The notes beneath the pieces were generated by a model. It was given only the letters and a program-made list of their open reading frames with translations. It was not told where the DNA came from and did no database searches. The translations under genes and the position numbers were made by a program. Shown one piece after another: positions 22,398 to 34,249 of a stretch of 64,000 nucleotides of DNA (position 1 is the first letter of the stretch; the number at the start of each line of letters is the position of its first letter). The stretch covers positions 41,367,570 through 41,431,569 of the forward strand of contig OX579634.1 in NCBI GenBank assembly GCA_951230915.1, in the 5' to 3' direction. Source of the stretch: Antitrichia curtipendula. Lineage: Eukaryota; Streptophyta; Bryopsida; Hypnales; Leucodontaceae.

Positions 22398-22680
22398 CAT
22401 TAGATGTTTTTTGGGGGGCTGGAGGGCCATTTCGGGCCTATTCCCGGCATTGTTCCCCCGGTAGTAAAAGAACAACCGTTGTCAGAATTTATTTTTTTGA
22501 AAAAAACATGAAAAAAAAAACTTAAAATAATGAAAAAAAATGAAATGAAATGATTATTATTTTAATATATATGACGTGGCAATCCCTCTGTCATGTTATG
22601 CAGCTACTGCGGCACAGTTCCAGACAATTCCAAAGTTTGGGAACTCACAACCCTCCACAAAGGCTGAAAAACATATAGTG
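22398..22680 (+). mobile_element. Family L element, copy 2 (283 bp)
   Basis: CATTAGATGTTTTTTGGGG at the left and 'ggctgaaaaacatatagtg' at the right, with a poly-A core. It is inverted relative to the copy at 15919, sharing 'cggcattgttcccccgg', 'ttgtcagaattta' and 'tttgggaactcac' in mirror order. Confidence 0.6.
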
Positions 22681-22967
22681 TTTTTTTTTGTTGGCAAGCA
22701 TAAAGAGGTTCCAACACACCAAATAATGTAGCATTTAGATATCATACGCAAAAGTTATGACGGGTCAATGGTTTTTTGATAGAGGTTCTGAAATTTTTCT
22801 TCCATCTAAGTACATATTGATTTTGGAGATGTACCTAGAGTGATGATGGCGGTTTTGGGTTAGTGGTGCATTTTTGGGTGTTCACTTTAAAAAGTCATTC
22901 TCAATCAAACTTCACTATTTTTAATTCCTAAAGGATTGGGTCCATGCTGATAAGGCAAACATCATCT

Positions 22968-23521
22968 TTAATCCTCAAAGGACAAGACCTAAGGTAGGAG
23001 GCTCAGAAATGGAGCATCTAAGGGCTGGTCTGCCTTTTTCATGTATTTCTTTGGACGGGAACTTTTTTAGCTCATTTTTCAGACATAGAGAAATTGATGA
23101 GGAATCTAACCCAAGTGGCTTTGTATTTTTCCAATCATTTTTGAATTACTTATGAATTTTCAAACAAGTTGGATCATAGGTCCCTATTCGTGACCGTAGG
23201 TCTTTCATAAACAGTTCACTTGCAATTCTAAATAAAAATGGGGAAAGCAAAGAGAATGATTGGCTCTTGCAAATAATTAGACTTTTTTCCTTGATTCATT
23301 CAATGAATGTACTAGTCCATTTCACAACCATCTCATGTCCATTTCACAGCCATTTATAGGGTCCATTCTTAATGCCCGCTCTGTTTTACAGCCTCCTATC
23401 TTATCACTAGGGGATTTTACTAGAAATGACTCAATTTTTGAACCAATCCACAATAGGTGCATTTTTTTATTTTGACAATAACCTTGAACGTCATTTGTCT
23501 TCATTGTCCTTTTGGGATTAA
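22968..23521. mobile_element. Small TTAA-type element (copy T) interrupted by a family K element
   Basis: The left end TTAATCCTCAAAGGACAA and the right end (inverse TTAATCCCAAAAGGACAA) form a TIR of about 18 bp with TTAA at both limits. Most of the interior is the K element at 22990-23403, which leaves about 140 bp of host element. Confidence 0.5.
22990..23403 (-). mobile_element. Family K inverted-repeat element, copy 2 (414 bp)
   Basis: The ends TAAGGTAGGAGGCTC and the inverse of TAAGATAGGAGGCT are those of the copy at 15366. The interior is that copy's in reverse order. It lies inside a small TTAA-bounded element. Confidence 0.8.
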
Positions 23522-24227
23522 GATTGACTTAATCATATTTATTATATTTGAAATTAAATATTTTATTTATTTATTGAAAATACGTGTTATATATGAACAT
23601 AAAAAATATCTAGAAAATTTTGCAATAAATTGACATTGTTGTAATTTTTATATCTAAAGGGCAAGAATAAATTGGTAAAAAACAAAAAATAATTTAATGA
23701 TGTTGAAATTTTTTCACTATGTTTTATAAAGGTCACAATTTTTCAGTGGAAAAATTAAATTAATGTGACTTTAAAAATCCTAGTTTGGAAATAAAATTAC
23801 ATCAATTGTAATATATATTAGAATAAACTCTTTTTTTTTAAAAGTTGAAGGTTAGAAGTAAAAATATTGTTTTGTAATTTAAATATAAAAATATTTTAAA
23901 TGAAAAAAATACATGTCCATATTGTGTGATTGGAATTCTAACACATGAAAATTGCGATTGTCATAATGTGTTGAATTTTAAATTCTTACATAATATTAAA
24001 ATATATTATATTTTTGTGCCGCCCAAAAATGTTGTCCCAAGATAGAGAACGATCATCTAGAGTTATCAGTTGTAGAAGCTTTCATCGATTCTAAAATCTA
24101 CAACATCTCACATATTATACTCCTAATGCCACATTTTACTGTCTACTTTTAAAATATTTAGTGAATCCTAGACAAATTATCTAGAGATTTTCCGATGGAT
24201 ATATCTCGATGCTTTTATAAATCTTTG
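23522..24227. other. Extremely AT-rich intergenic DNA
   Basis: No frame, repeat structure or element ends that I can support. Confidence 0.5.
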
Positions 24228-24350
24228 GATGTTTTATTTAGATACTTTAGATATTTTGCATAGATCTTTTGATGTTTTATTTAGATACTTTAGATATTTT
24301 GCATAGATCTTTTGATGTTTTGCATAGATCTACTAATGTTTTGCATAATC
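24228..24350. repeat. Perfect 43-bp tandem duplication plus partial third unit
   Basis: 24228-24270 and 24271-24313 are identical 43-bp units beginning 'gatgttttatttagatac' and ending 'gcatagatctttt'. A shortened relative ('gatgttttgcatagatct') follows. The identity implies recent slippage or unequal exchange. Confidence 0.9.
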
Positions 24351-25036
24351 TCCTATTAACAATCCATTAATTTATTATTAATTTTGGACTTTCAGAAGTC
24401 CAAAAGTAGTTAAATGTGGCATCCTAGTCCAGTTCCAACCTTTGTAAATTGAAACGGTTTAATCTTGAAATTCAAATTGTGCAAAATGTTATTTATTTAT
24501 TTATATTATTTACAACGCCTCACTTACGGAAATTGGCATCTTTCTAAGAAATCAAAACCTTCGAATAAAATTTTCATGTTTTTTTTAATATTGATCAACA
24601 CATTTAACGACTTCGGACATGCTTCAAATTTTTGCTTAATTATTGACAAAACTGACCCGCAGGTAGGGTAACTATATTGACAATTCTACGTGATAATCCA
24701 GAATCTTAGAATCTAAGAATTGAGTGACTTATCCTAGATTTGAGTTGCGGAGTAATAACACTATACCGAACCTGACTAAGGGCGGGTTTATACACGCTCT
24801 GGGGCCGAATGGAAGGCCGGCCGGATTTGCCTTCAATCCGGCCTTCAATCTGGCCCCAATTCACCACTCCGGCCCTAGATAATGTAAAGTGGTGAAGCCG
24901 GATTTGGGGGCCGGATTGTGGATTCATCACTCCGGCCCCAAGTAATGTAAAGTGGTGAAGTTGAATTCTAGGGCCGAATTGAGGATTAATGTGCTCTTGT
25001 ATTTTTTTAATGTTCAAATAAAAAAACATAAAACAT

Positions 25037-25400
25037 GAATATTTCCTTTCTCTTCTTATTTTTTCTATTTCAAAAGAATAAAAGAGAGATTTTTTTAGTT
25101 TTTTGTTCTTTTTTCTTCTTATTTGTTCAATTTCAAACATATAAAAGATAGTTTTAAGATTTTTTAAAACCCTTTTTTTTATTCCTACTTTATCTATTTC
25201 AAAAATAGAAGAGAGATTTTTTAATATTTTAAAACGTTTTTGTTTTCTTTCCTATCTTCTATTGGGAAAAAAAGATTATTTTATTTGAATCTTTTCCTTT
25301 CTCTTCTTGTTTTTGTATTCCGAAAGAAAGAATTAAAAACAAAAACAAAAGCTTGGAACTTTTCCTTTCCTTTCTTATTTTTTCTATTTAATTTTTAATT
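25037..25400. repeat. Degenerate pyrimidine-rich tandem repeat
   Basis: About five units of roughly 70 bp, each resembling 'ttcctttctcttcttatttt' followed by 'tctatttcaaaa' and 'agagagattttt'. It lies inside element Q. Confidence 0.55.
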
Positions 25401-25599
25401 TTTTTAAAATCATATTTAAATGAAAGAAGACTTCATTTATTATAATATATTTTTTTGATTATTTATGTAGTCAATGAACATTAAGTCACATTCCCTATTT
25501 TCCTACTTTTGCAACGTGGTGACTATACAAATGCAGAATGTTTTAAAGTAAACATGCCTATGTAAGACATAATGAGTGTTTTGCCTTTATTACAATTGG

Positions 25600-25925
25600 C
25601 AAAATAATTCAAATTTTTTTCCATACAAACATAATAGTGAGAAATAAAGAGAGTAGTTGAATTTTTTATTTACAAAGTATGAATTTTTTATAAATTTTTG
25701 AAGTATATTGTCCAATTGGCTTAAAAGAGTCTATACACTACTCCAAAACCAACAAAAAGTTAGTGTAAGCTTGATGGCTTTCCTACTACCTAAAGCAGTT
25801 ACAATATTTTATAACAGGGTCACAACATAAAGGAAGAAAAAAATCAATTACTTTGATGAATTGGTACTAAAAAGGTAGAAGTTTCTAAATTAATCACTAA
25901 TAGCTCCATCACCATCACCCAAGAC
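25600..25925 (-). mobile_element. Family P-like fragment, copy 3
   Basis: 'ttacaaagtatgaatttttt', 'agagtctatacactac', 'ccaacaaaa' and 'acctaaagcagtta' follow the order of the copy at about 50600-50960. The termini are not preserved. Confidence 0.45.
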
Positions 25926-27027
25926 ATTGATTTTGGCCACTAACCAACCTAATTAAGTCCTAATTTCATCTACTGAATTTTTTTTGTCATGGGTTGATGT
26001 AAGACTCTAATGGGTCATTTCTTAGGTGCATGTCATAGGTGGTTTGCCTATCATATGCAAATTTATCTTAGTATCATTAGTATTATTCCTTACTTTCAAG
26101 TTCAATCTCAATTCTATATTGACACTTATGCAAATAGCCCTAATTATTTTTTAATTATTTTTTGGGGAAAGAAATGGGTCTAGACTCAAGGTGCGAAGCA
26201 TGTGGATTTTAATTATAGAATATTTTAGTTGAAAATAAAAATAAAAATAAAAATTCTAATGTTTTTTCTTGAAGTTTTTTTCTTGTGTTGAAATTCTTTT
26301 TTAAATTATTATTTTTAAATTTAAAAATAAAAATAATTTTTTTAGAAAATTTCATTACAATTATCTCCAGGGGCTCTGACTATTAACATACTGTATGGCT
26401 AGTCACTGCCTTCGTTGCAAATCTGTAATTCCATATATGAAAATAATTATTGATTATCGATTAGCAGTAAAATCTGTGACAGAACGTAAATCTTCAGTCT
26501 GACAGAACAAGCAGACCAAAACTCTCTTGTTTCACTTCTTATCTAGTTTATTTGTAAAATCAAAGAGTTTGTAAATAAAACTCTTTTCATCAATGGTGGA
26601 GATTTGTACAATCTAACGGAGGAGCCCAATCCGACCCCAATCCGGCCCTAGATGGGTAATCGGGCCACCCAAAACCTCGTCCCGATTGCTCCTCTGGGGC
26701 CGGATGGTTTGGCGCCAAAACTATGCCACCTAAGGCGACACGTAGGATGAGTGGTGGTTTCAATCCGGCCCTAGTATAAAGCCCTTGGGCCGGATTTGGA
26801 GAAATTGAGCCATCCTATTGGTTCAAACTTGGAGAGTTCCGGCCGGCCTTCAATCCGGCCCCAAGTATAAACCGGCCCTAAGAAAAAGCTGCTGCCATGC
26901 CTGCCAGCTGCGCAAGCCTTGAGGCTCCGCCACGTGTCCATCTCTGCACAACTGATGCTTGTCGGTTTACTCGTTGGACTGCTCCACACTGGCTTGGGGA
27001 GATATTTGTCCCCCGCACTAATTAAAT

Positions 27028-27197
27028 ACTACTCCTACCGTTGAACAAAATGTTTGGCATTAAGGCTGAAAATATCAGTATTTCTTCCCGTTTTTAAGTA
27101 TTTCAAGGAAGTCATTATCCATTCACTATATCTTCAAGAACAAAATTGATCATTTTTTAGCAACTGGAAGATCATTTGGGGATGGAGGGAGGAATTA
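27028..27197 (-). mobile_element. Stowaway-like element, copy N2 (about 170 bp)
   Basis: The right part, read inverted ('cctccctccatccc', 'aaatgatcttcc', 'gttgctaaaaaatgatc'), matches the left part of N1. The inner block 'acttccttgaaatactta' is also shared. It is a short internally deleted form. Confidence 0.55.
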
Positions 27198-27394
27198 AAT
27201 GGCAATATTATGTGTGTATGGAAATTGCATCACAATGTGCATCCCGTTTGTATTCCACGACTCAAATCTAGGATAAGTTAGTCAATCATAGTTGACTTTG
27301 TGAGGTTTTTGCCACATGAATAAAAGAAGAATGACAAATCTTGATTTCGGTTCTAAAATAAAATGAAGAAGTGATATCACCTTTTGATTTGCAA

Positions 27395-28132
27395 TTAATC
27401 CCTCGAGGACCAAGACAACACAATGTATCATCTCCAAATTTGCAATGGCAAATTATAGGTAGGGTGAAGCAAATATCAATATTTTGGAAAATAGGATCTT
27501 GTAAAGTAATAAGTTTACATACTTGTTGCATTTTCTGATTTTCAAAAGTTGAATGAGAGAATTATTTTTAATTTTATTTAGAAATATAGCCTAATATAAA
27601 AAGGGAGCAAACACAATTTTTTTCTAGTGAAAGGAATACCAGTAGTAGGGATGCAAAAAATATTTTCTGGGACATTTTTAGTCTTTATTCTACACAAAAA
27701 AGTTGGGTCCAGAAAAAAAAAATCAATTTAAAAGAAAAAAAATTCAAATTCAAAGGTTTAATTTAGTGTGATTAAAAACACAAAATAATTAGAATGATTC
27801 CAAATTTTTTTAAAGATTATCCATACAATATGCTAATAATATAAATTATTACATTTCAAAAATTATATATTTAAATTTAGGATTGTTCTTATAATTTTTC
27901 TTCACCCAAAGTTTTTTTTTTGCCTTTATAGTTGATCATCCGAAGTTGTTATAATCAAAAAATCCAACGGTCAAAATTTTCGTGAATTAATTCCATGCAT
28001 ACTAGACAAAGTAGTCTTTACTTTTATATGTTTTAAATTTCAAGGACATCTATGTGCCAGAAAATATCAAAGTGGGACAATTTATGGAAAAACTCCGCAT
28101 TGCCAAAAAGTTGTTGGGCCTCGAGGGATTAA
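27395..28132. mobile_element. TTAA-type element, copy J (738 bp)
   Basis: The left end TTAATCCCTCGAGGACCAA and the inverse right end TTAATCCCTCGAGGCCCAA give a 19-bp TIR with one mismatch. The final TTAA (28129-28132) is also the first TTAA of the next element, so the two abut exactly. There is no coding capacity. Confidence 0.7.
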
Positions 28133-29071
28133 CCCCTAAAGGACCAAACACCATTTTTTGACAACATAGAGATTTCGAGCAGCTCACTATGACCGTAATT
28201 TTTCTTTTTTTTCTTTGAAATTTTCACATAAGATGTGCCCGAGGAGTAGCTTTAAGGTCCAATAATTTTCGTAACTTTTGACTACATGGTTAAAAAGTTA
28301 TTGCATGATATGTCATTTTCATTGTTTGGCGGGCAGCCGGGGCAGCAAAAAAAACTTCTTTAAAAATCACATTTAAAATAAAATAAAATTTGAATTTGGT
28401 TCTTTAGATTTATATGTACGTGGGAGGCTTTGAATCATTCCATTCCGATCAATGAGTCAAAAGTTACGAGGATTCTTAGTTTGAGGGTAGTTATGGAATC
28501 TCTACTTTAAAATAAACTTTGAAGTCCTTTATTTAACTCGATTTTCAATATTTTTGAAAAAAAATAAAAACATTGGGTGTAGATTGTTTATTACAACATT
28601 ACAATCGTTGGGATTGGAATTTTTCAATTTCATAAATAAATTCTTGACAATTTAGTGTTTTGAATCATTCTCTACCTCTTCTTACTTACTATTTGTTTCC
28701 TATATGTTGTACATTTCCAAATGATCTGAAATTTTTCAAGCATGTAGCCAACTTGCCTTGAAGAATAAATCCAAAGAGTAACCATCATTTTGGACATTTT
28801 TTCATACAAATGTGACCTTGTGAAGGGCAGCTGCCCGTTTTTTCGCAGGGACAAAAAAAGGATTTTTGTCAATTCAAACGCTATTATCTTGCAATCCACT
28901 ATGCGGAAAATTCTGAAATTTTTTCCTCATCTTCTTAAACAAGTTGACTACAAGATCTTACGGTTACAAGTGTCCAAAAAATTTTTTTTTCTAAAATTTG
29001 GCACTAGTATTAGAAATGGCAGTTTTGGAGTGGTTTTGGTGAAAACATAGTCAAAAACCTTTAGGGGTTAA
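28129..29071 (+). mobile_element. TTAA-family element, copy A (943 bp, uninterrupted)
   Basis: TTAACCCCTAAAGGACC at the left and the inverse of TTAACCCCTAAAGGTTT at the right. This is the best complete copy of the ~930-bp form. It shows GC-richer islands 'ggcgggcagccggggcagc' (about 28327) and 'gaagggcagctgcccg' (about 28823) in an AT-rich body. It provides the intact reference for the insertion site of copy B. No long reading frame. Confidence 0.8.
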
Positions 29072-29603
29072 GTGAAGATGTGGGGTCGCAAATTAGATTT
29101 ACCAACTTTGTTCCAACTTTTTTTTGCACCTTTGCACTATTTACATGAAGAATTTTTTTTTCAAGGGTTTGAGTGAACGCGTTACACAAAAAAATTAGTT
29201 TTGGGTAGCTGTTATAGTTTTTGAAAGAAGAATTTAGAAAGTCTCTAAAGAGTAGTAAACCCCAAAAGGGACGCAGATTGAAAAACGGATGCACCTTGGT
29301 CAAATTTGCTCGTAACTTTCAAAATATCCATTTTTAGGTTGTCGATTTAAACTTAGAAAATGAAGCCTTGTATTTTATCTTTCTATTCCATTTCAAAACT
29401 ATAAAAATACCAAACATTCAATGAATCATTGTAATTGAATTATAAAAAAAATCTATATATCGTAAAACTGAAAGTATTTCATTTATGTTTTCTTTTTTAA
29501 ACATGGTTTTTAAGTTTTCATTACAAAATAGTGTTTCTTGTTTTTACATTCATTTTTGGTCAAAGTCCAAATTATGTCAAATGACAGTATATATTCTAAT
29601 TGA

Positions 29604-31226
29604 TACTTCCTCCATCTCAAAATGATCTTCTTGTTGGACAAAATGTTTTTGGTTAAGGCTAAAAATAACATTTATAAAAAACTATTTTGCATTGTAAATA
29701 GAATTTGGTGCATTTCTAGCATCCTAAAAACTTTGAATTTTGGAACCCTTCTCTAAATGCAATTTTGGAATATAGAAAAGTAGAATTTTGGGGGCATTTC
29801 AAAGAGCAATGGTGGGCATTTACTTGTTGAGTGTGAATTTGGAATTTTATAAGTAGTTTGTACAAGCCCAAGACCATGTGTAGTCATTTGTTCCACCTCC
29901 AAAAACTTCATCTCCTTCAATAGAGAAACATCCCAAGAGATGCAAAAAATAAATAATAATTGTTGAATGATCCTTTCAGTCATTTTATTTGTCTTTTGAT
30001 TGATGATTGCATGGATGTAGAGGGAATTACTACTTGAAGTTGTTTATTGGTTCCAAATAGCAATCAAAAGCCAAATCTAGCCAATTTGCAATGTCACAAA
30101 GTAAATGTTGAATGAGAATAATGACCTGTTCGGAAATTATCCATTTAATATAATAAATTCGTTCCAAGAGAGACAGTCAAATAGTGAATCTATGCTAATG
30201 GGTTCTATATCTAAATTTGAAATATCTCAACTTAAATTCAATAATCCAAATTGGAATTCCAACAGACTTCACTGCAACAACACACAACTCCAACTTGGGC
30301 TTTTCATTTTGACATACATCCATAATTCAACATCTGACTTGGCTGGACTAAACACATATTGACATGGTCACAAATTTCTAATTAGGCTCATAGATCACTT
30401 CTACATTGACATATTGATTTCATCTCTTCACACAACTATAATTCATATTACATAATTTTTCAATTCTATACAATTTCAAATACGCATACACGTCACACTT
30501 CTATCACAATATACCAATTCAGCTAAGAATACTTTTATATTATTTCAAATTGGTGATCAAATCACCAGTACACATTGTTCACTGACTGTAACACATCCAA
30601 TTAAATTTCATTCACTGCATCACAATATCCAACTTGGACATTCTAATTACATCAACCAAATAGCACTTTTGACCATAAATCACCACAAATTCACTTCATC
30701 ACTCCATATTCTCACTCACAAGCATACAAAAACCACGAAAATACACAACCAACTGGGCTGGGACACGCATTGAGCTCTCTCTCCAAGTGGATAAAAGAAA
30801 AATGAAGAAGAACCACCCTTAATAGGATGCAAGCCAACGGTTACCTCACATGAAGGAGACGACCTAACCAACAACATTTACCAAATTGGAATTGCTCCAC
30901 AACAACTAATTACCAATTATTAACCATTCCCATTCCAAGTTGGCTTAAACACAAGTTCTATTCCAACTAGGCCACATCATCCCATTAAACCACCAACTTG
31001 GCAAAATTGCCACATCATACCATTAAACTCCTAAAAATAAGCCGCAAAAATGACTACCAATTGGTCAAAATACTATTCCAAAATCACCAATTGAAATACA
31101 ATACTACAATAAAGTTTGTCAACATAAGACGAAAACACACTAAAACACACAGAAGAAATCAAAATTTAAACATCAACTAGGCTATCTACAGTACAACAAG
31201 AAGATTATTTTGGAACAGAGGGAGTA
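29604..31226. mobile_element. Stowaway-like element, copy N3 (about 1.6 kb)
   Basis: The left TACTTCCTCCATCTC then 'aaaatgatcttcttgttg' is mirrored at the right by the inverse of TACTCCCTCTGTTCC then 'aaaataatcttcttgttg'. TA lies at both limits. It is much longer than usual for a MITE of this type, and the right two thirds (about 30230-31190) is markedly poor in G on the + strand. No transposase is recognisable. Confidence 0.65.
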
Positions 31227-32343
31227 CAGATTTATGTACTTATTACACTTAGAAAAATCATAATAACCTTGAAGAAAAGGATCATTGTATAAGTAACCTT
31301 TTCCACAATAGAAGTATCCAAAGTTGATTAAAAACAATCATGTGCATAAATTGAGAAGTACCATGAGCAAAGAAATTTGAGAGTATTGTACTATGGATGC
31401 AATTTCTTTATTGGCCCAAGAATGTTATTAAAGATACAAAACATCCTTTGGACGATTTCACTTAAGTTTGTAGGATGGAAAAAAATATTTTTTCATTCAA
31501 TTTTTTTTTAAGTTACTTGAGTACATTTTTAGTGAATAGTATTTCAAATTCCATCATTATGATATTGTTGAATTTTCTAAAGAAGAAAATGCTTAATCCA
31601 AGAATTAACCTTGTAGTGTATTTTAGCCATTTCTAGCTAATTATTCTTGATGTGAATTTCAACCACAAAAATGATGCTGTATGAATTTAATTCCAACAAA
31701 TGAAATGAAGTGCACACTTATCAACTGAAGATTCTACCCTAATTGGAAATTTTGAAGAATTTGTAAATTTTAATATTTAATAGCAATATGAACTTTGGGA
31801 TTTTAATCATGTTTTTTTTCTTCTAATTTTAGTATGATACAACATTTTTTTTAATACCATAATGCTATACACTATAATATACCTCTATGGCAAAAAAATT
31901 CAGATTTTTTGAGTATATTTTCTACTTGATATGATAATTTTTTCTTTTTTTCTTTAAAAATTTGTGATAATTACAAAAAAGTTACAAAAAAATTGAAAAT
32001 TTTATGACTTGTTGTAGACATATTATTTCATTTCTAAAAAGTAAATATTAAAATTTTCATTCATATTTAGTTGCAAACAAAGTGATGGATCCATCCTTCT
32101 AGGGTTAAATACTTTTAAAGGAAAGTCCGGCCCCTTCCCATTGCCTTGGATTACATCAAACAAGTGTTGCGAGTCTTTAATAGGAGGCAAAAAGTTTTTT
32201 TTCCATGCTTGAAGAAAGAGGTAAAAACTTGCCCTTACTTTAGACCGTTATTTTTGTTTACTTAGTCCTTTAACACCTAATTTAGTGGCTTTGGTTCCAA
32301 ATATGAATTCAAAATTTCCAAATTTTATCATCCGCGGTAAGAG
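31227..32343. other. AT-rich intergenic DNA
   Basis: No gene, tandem repeat or element boundary that I can support. Confidence 0.45.
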
Positions 32344-32602
32344 GATTGCTTGCATGTGAGCTTACAATCTTGAACCTAAGAGCCTAAGCATCTATGTTAT
32401 AGGTGCCTATATTATAGGCATTTTTTATGATTATAGAGTATCTATGTTATAAGCACCTAAGATATACGCACCTTCCATGGTTATAAAGTACCATGTCATA
32501 GGTACGTATGTTACAAACACCTTCAATGGTTGTAAGGTGCCTACTTATACATAAGCTCAATGCTCATAGGCTTGCATTTTTAAGCTTATACCCTAGTATC
32601 AT
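32344..32602. mobile_element. Family S inverted-repeat element, copy 2 (about 260 bp)
   Basis: The ends resemble copy 1 ('gcatgtgagctta' at the left, inverse 'gatactagggtataagctta' at the right). The interior is again built of palindromic phrases ('gttataggtgcctatattat', 'ggttataaagtacc'). Confidence 0.5.
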
Positions 32603-32899
32603 TAATATAATGGAGTGGTGGACCCTTGTCAATAATTAAAAAAATAGAATGGATATATCAATTCAAGAATAGAATGTCCCAATTATAGAATGTATGTTCA
32701 ATTTGAGTGAATAGCCACTCAAAACGGACACCAAAGTTCAGACTCCACAAAATTTTAAAATACAAATTTTAATTTATTTTTCATTATCCCCCTACAAAAA
32801 AATAGAAATAGAAATTATATATGTATTTTTCATCCCCCAGACCATTTATCTTTTTTGAATTCGTAAGTGCTAACAATTGTTAAAAGAAATATGTGATTG

Positions 32900-33056
32900 T
32901 ATAGTGTATCTATGTGTCTCTCTCTTGTATCCATATGTCGTGTCCATTGTTGAATGCTTATATCCATGCTTGTATTTGTATCCTACATTCATATGTTGTG
33001 TGTTTGTATGTCCGTATGTATATCCCATATTTGTATGTTGTGTCCATATGCCCCGA
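32900..33056. repeat. Degenerate GTATCCATATGT-type repeat
   Basis: Irregular repetition of 'tgtatcc', 'catatgt' and 'gtgtccat' phrases directly before the 14-bp minisatellite. An apparent 61-codon frame here is a by-product of this repetition. Confidence 0.5.
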
Positions 33057-33182
33057 TATTAATATATCCGTATTAATATATCCGTATTAATATATCCATA
33101 TTAATATATCCATATTAATATATCCGTATTAATATATATGTATTAATATATCTTTATTAATATATCCGTATTAATATATCAA
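33057..33182. repeat. 14-bp minisatellite, nine units
   Basis: Nine head-to-tail units of TATTAATATATCCG, varying only at the last two or three positions. There are no spacers, so it is not a CRISPR-like array. Confidence 0.9.
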
Positions 33183-33690
33183 CATATACCATAGATTTTT
33201 GGGGTGGGGGATAAAAAGTATATTTTATAAGGGATGGGGTTTGATATTTGGAGGACATGTGGATTGTTTGTTTTTACAATATAGTATGTAGTATGTCATC
33301 AATACGTCACATTGAGTTTCACAGCGGTAGTTGAAGTGCAACTTTTGACTACTTCCTCCACAAATGCCATTCTTTTTATCCTTAAAAGATTTAATAGGGA
33401 CTATATATATGGTCCTACATTTTATTCTTAGAATACAAAGTATATACTCAAATATGGCAAGATATAAACCATTGGATTGGAAACTCAACAACTAACATCT
33501 TTCATTTGGAGGTCCTTTCAATATGAACCTTATCATGTTCAAATATGACACTATACATGTTGAATTGACACTATATACGTGATCATTTTTCAACTTCTCA
33601 TAAATGTAGGAAGTGCAATAATGATTAAAATTGGAAATGCCATGTGTCACTGGATCCAACTTAGCATGAATACAAACTTTTGTAACTGTT
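33183..33690. other. Intergenic DNA, nothing recognised
   Basis: Only short frames. A phrase 'agcggtagttgaagtg' near 33323 resembles about 39166. Confidence 0.4.
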
Positions 33691-34109
33691 GTAAGGTAGT
33701 GTGCTCTAAAACTGCCCATCTTCTTCAAACCTCCCCTATTTTTAGGTGGAGAATGGAGATGGGGTGATCCTTAAATGGACCAGTTTAGCAATTGAATGCA
33801 TGGAGGAAAATTTATTTTTCTATTACAAGAGCCAATCATTGTCTGTGATTTCCGCTCATCTCTTTACAAGTTGCAAGTGGACAGATTTTGGAAGACCTAT
33901 GGTCTTAAATAGGTGCATGTGCCCCAAATCTTTGAAAATTTGTAAGTAATTCAAAAATGATTGGAAAAATACAAAACCACTTGTGTTAGGTTCCACATCT
34001 ATTTTTCTTTCTCTGAAAAAATGATCTAAAAAGATTTTTGTCCACAAAAGCCTGTGAAAAAGGCAGACCAGCCCTTAAATGGTCGCTTTAAGAGCATGTT
34101 ACCTTATAT
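33691..34109 (+). mobile_element. Family K element, copy 3 (about 419 bp)
   Basis: The ends TAAGGTAGTGTGCTCTAAAA and the inverse of TAAGGTAACATGCTCTTAAA flank the family interior ('agagccaatcattg', 'ttgcaagtgga', 'gtaagtaattcaaaaatgat', 'ggcagaccagcccttaaatg'). Confidence 0.75.
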
Positions 34110-34249
34110 AAATATGATATGAAATTTCAAAACATTTTGTAGGTGTACCAAAAATCAACACTAGGCTCTCATGTTCTGCTTGTGCATATCTTTAAGAGCA
34201 TATTACCTTATGCGTCAATTCCTACCTTAAAAAAACCCATGTTGCAACT

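Larger units (their letters stand above)
24776..26882. mobile_element. Family Q element, about 2.1 kb, with CCGGCC-rich ends
   Basis: The left end CTAAGGGCGGGTTTATAC and the inverse right end CTTAGGGCCGGTTTATAC pair, and similarity continues through 'ggggccg.at.gaaggccggc' for about 45 bp. Both termini carry extra CCGGCC-rich repeats (24783-24990 and 26620-26880). The AT-rich middle has no transposase frame. The AGGGC termini recall hAT elements, but I could not find an 8-bp target duplication, so the class is open. A P-family relative (about 25600-25925) lies inside. Confidence 0.6.

Noticed and set aside
33057..33182. Possible CRISPR-like array
   Set aside because: 14-bp units are contiguous without spacers, and the DNA is eukaryotic.
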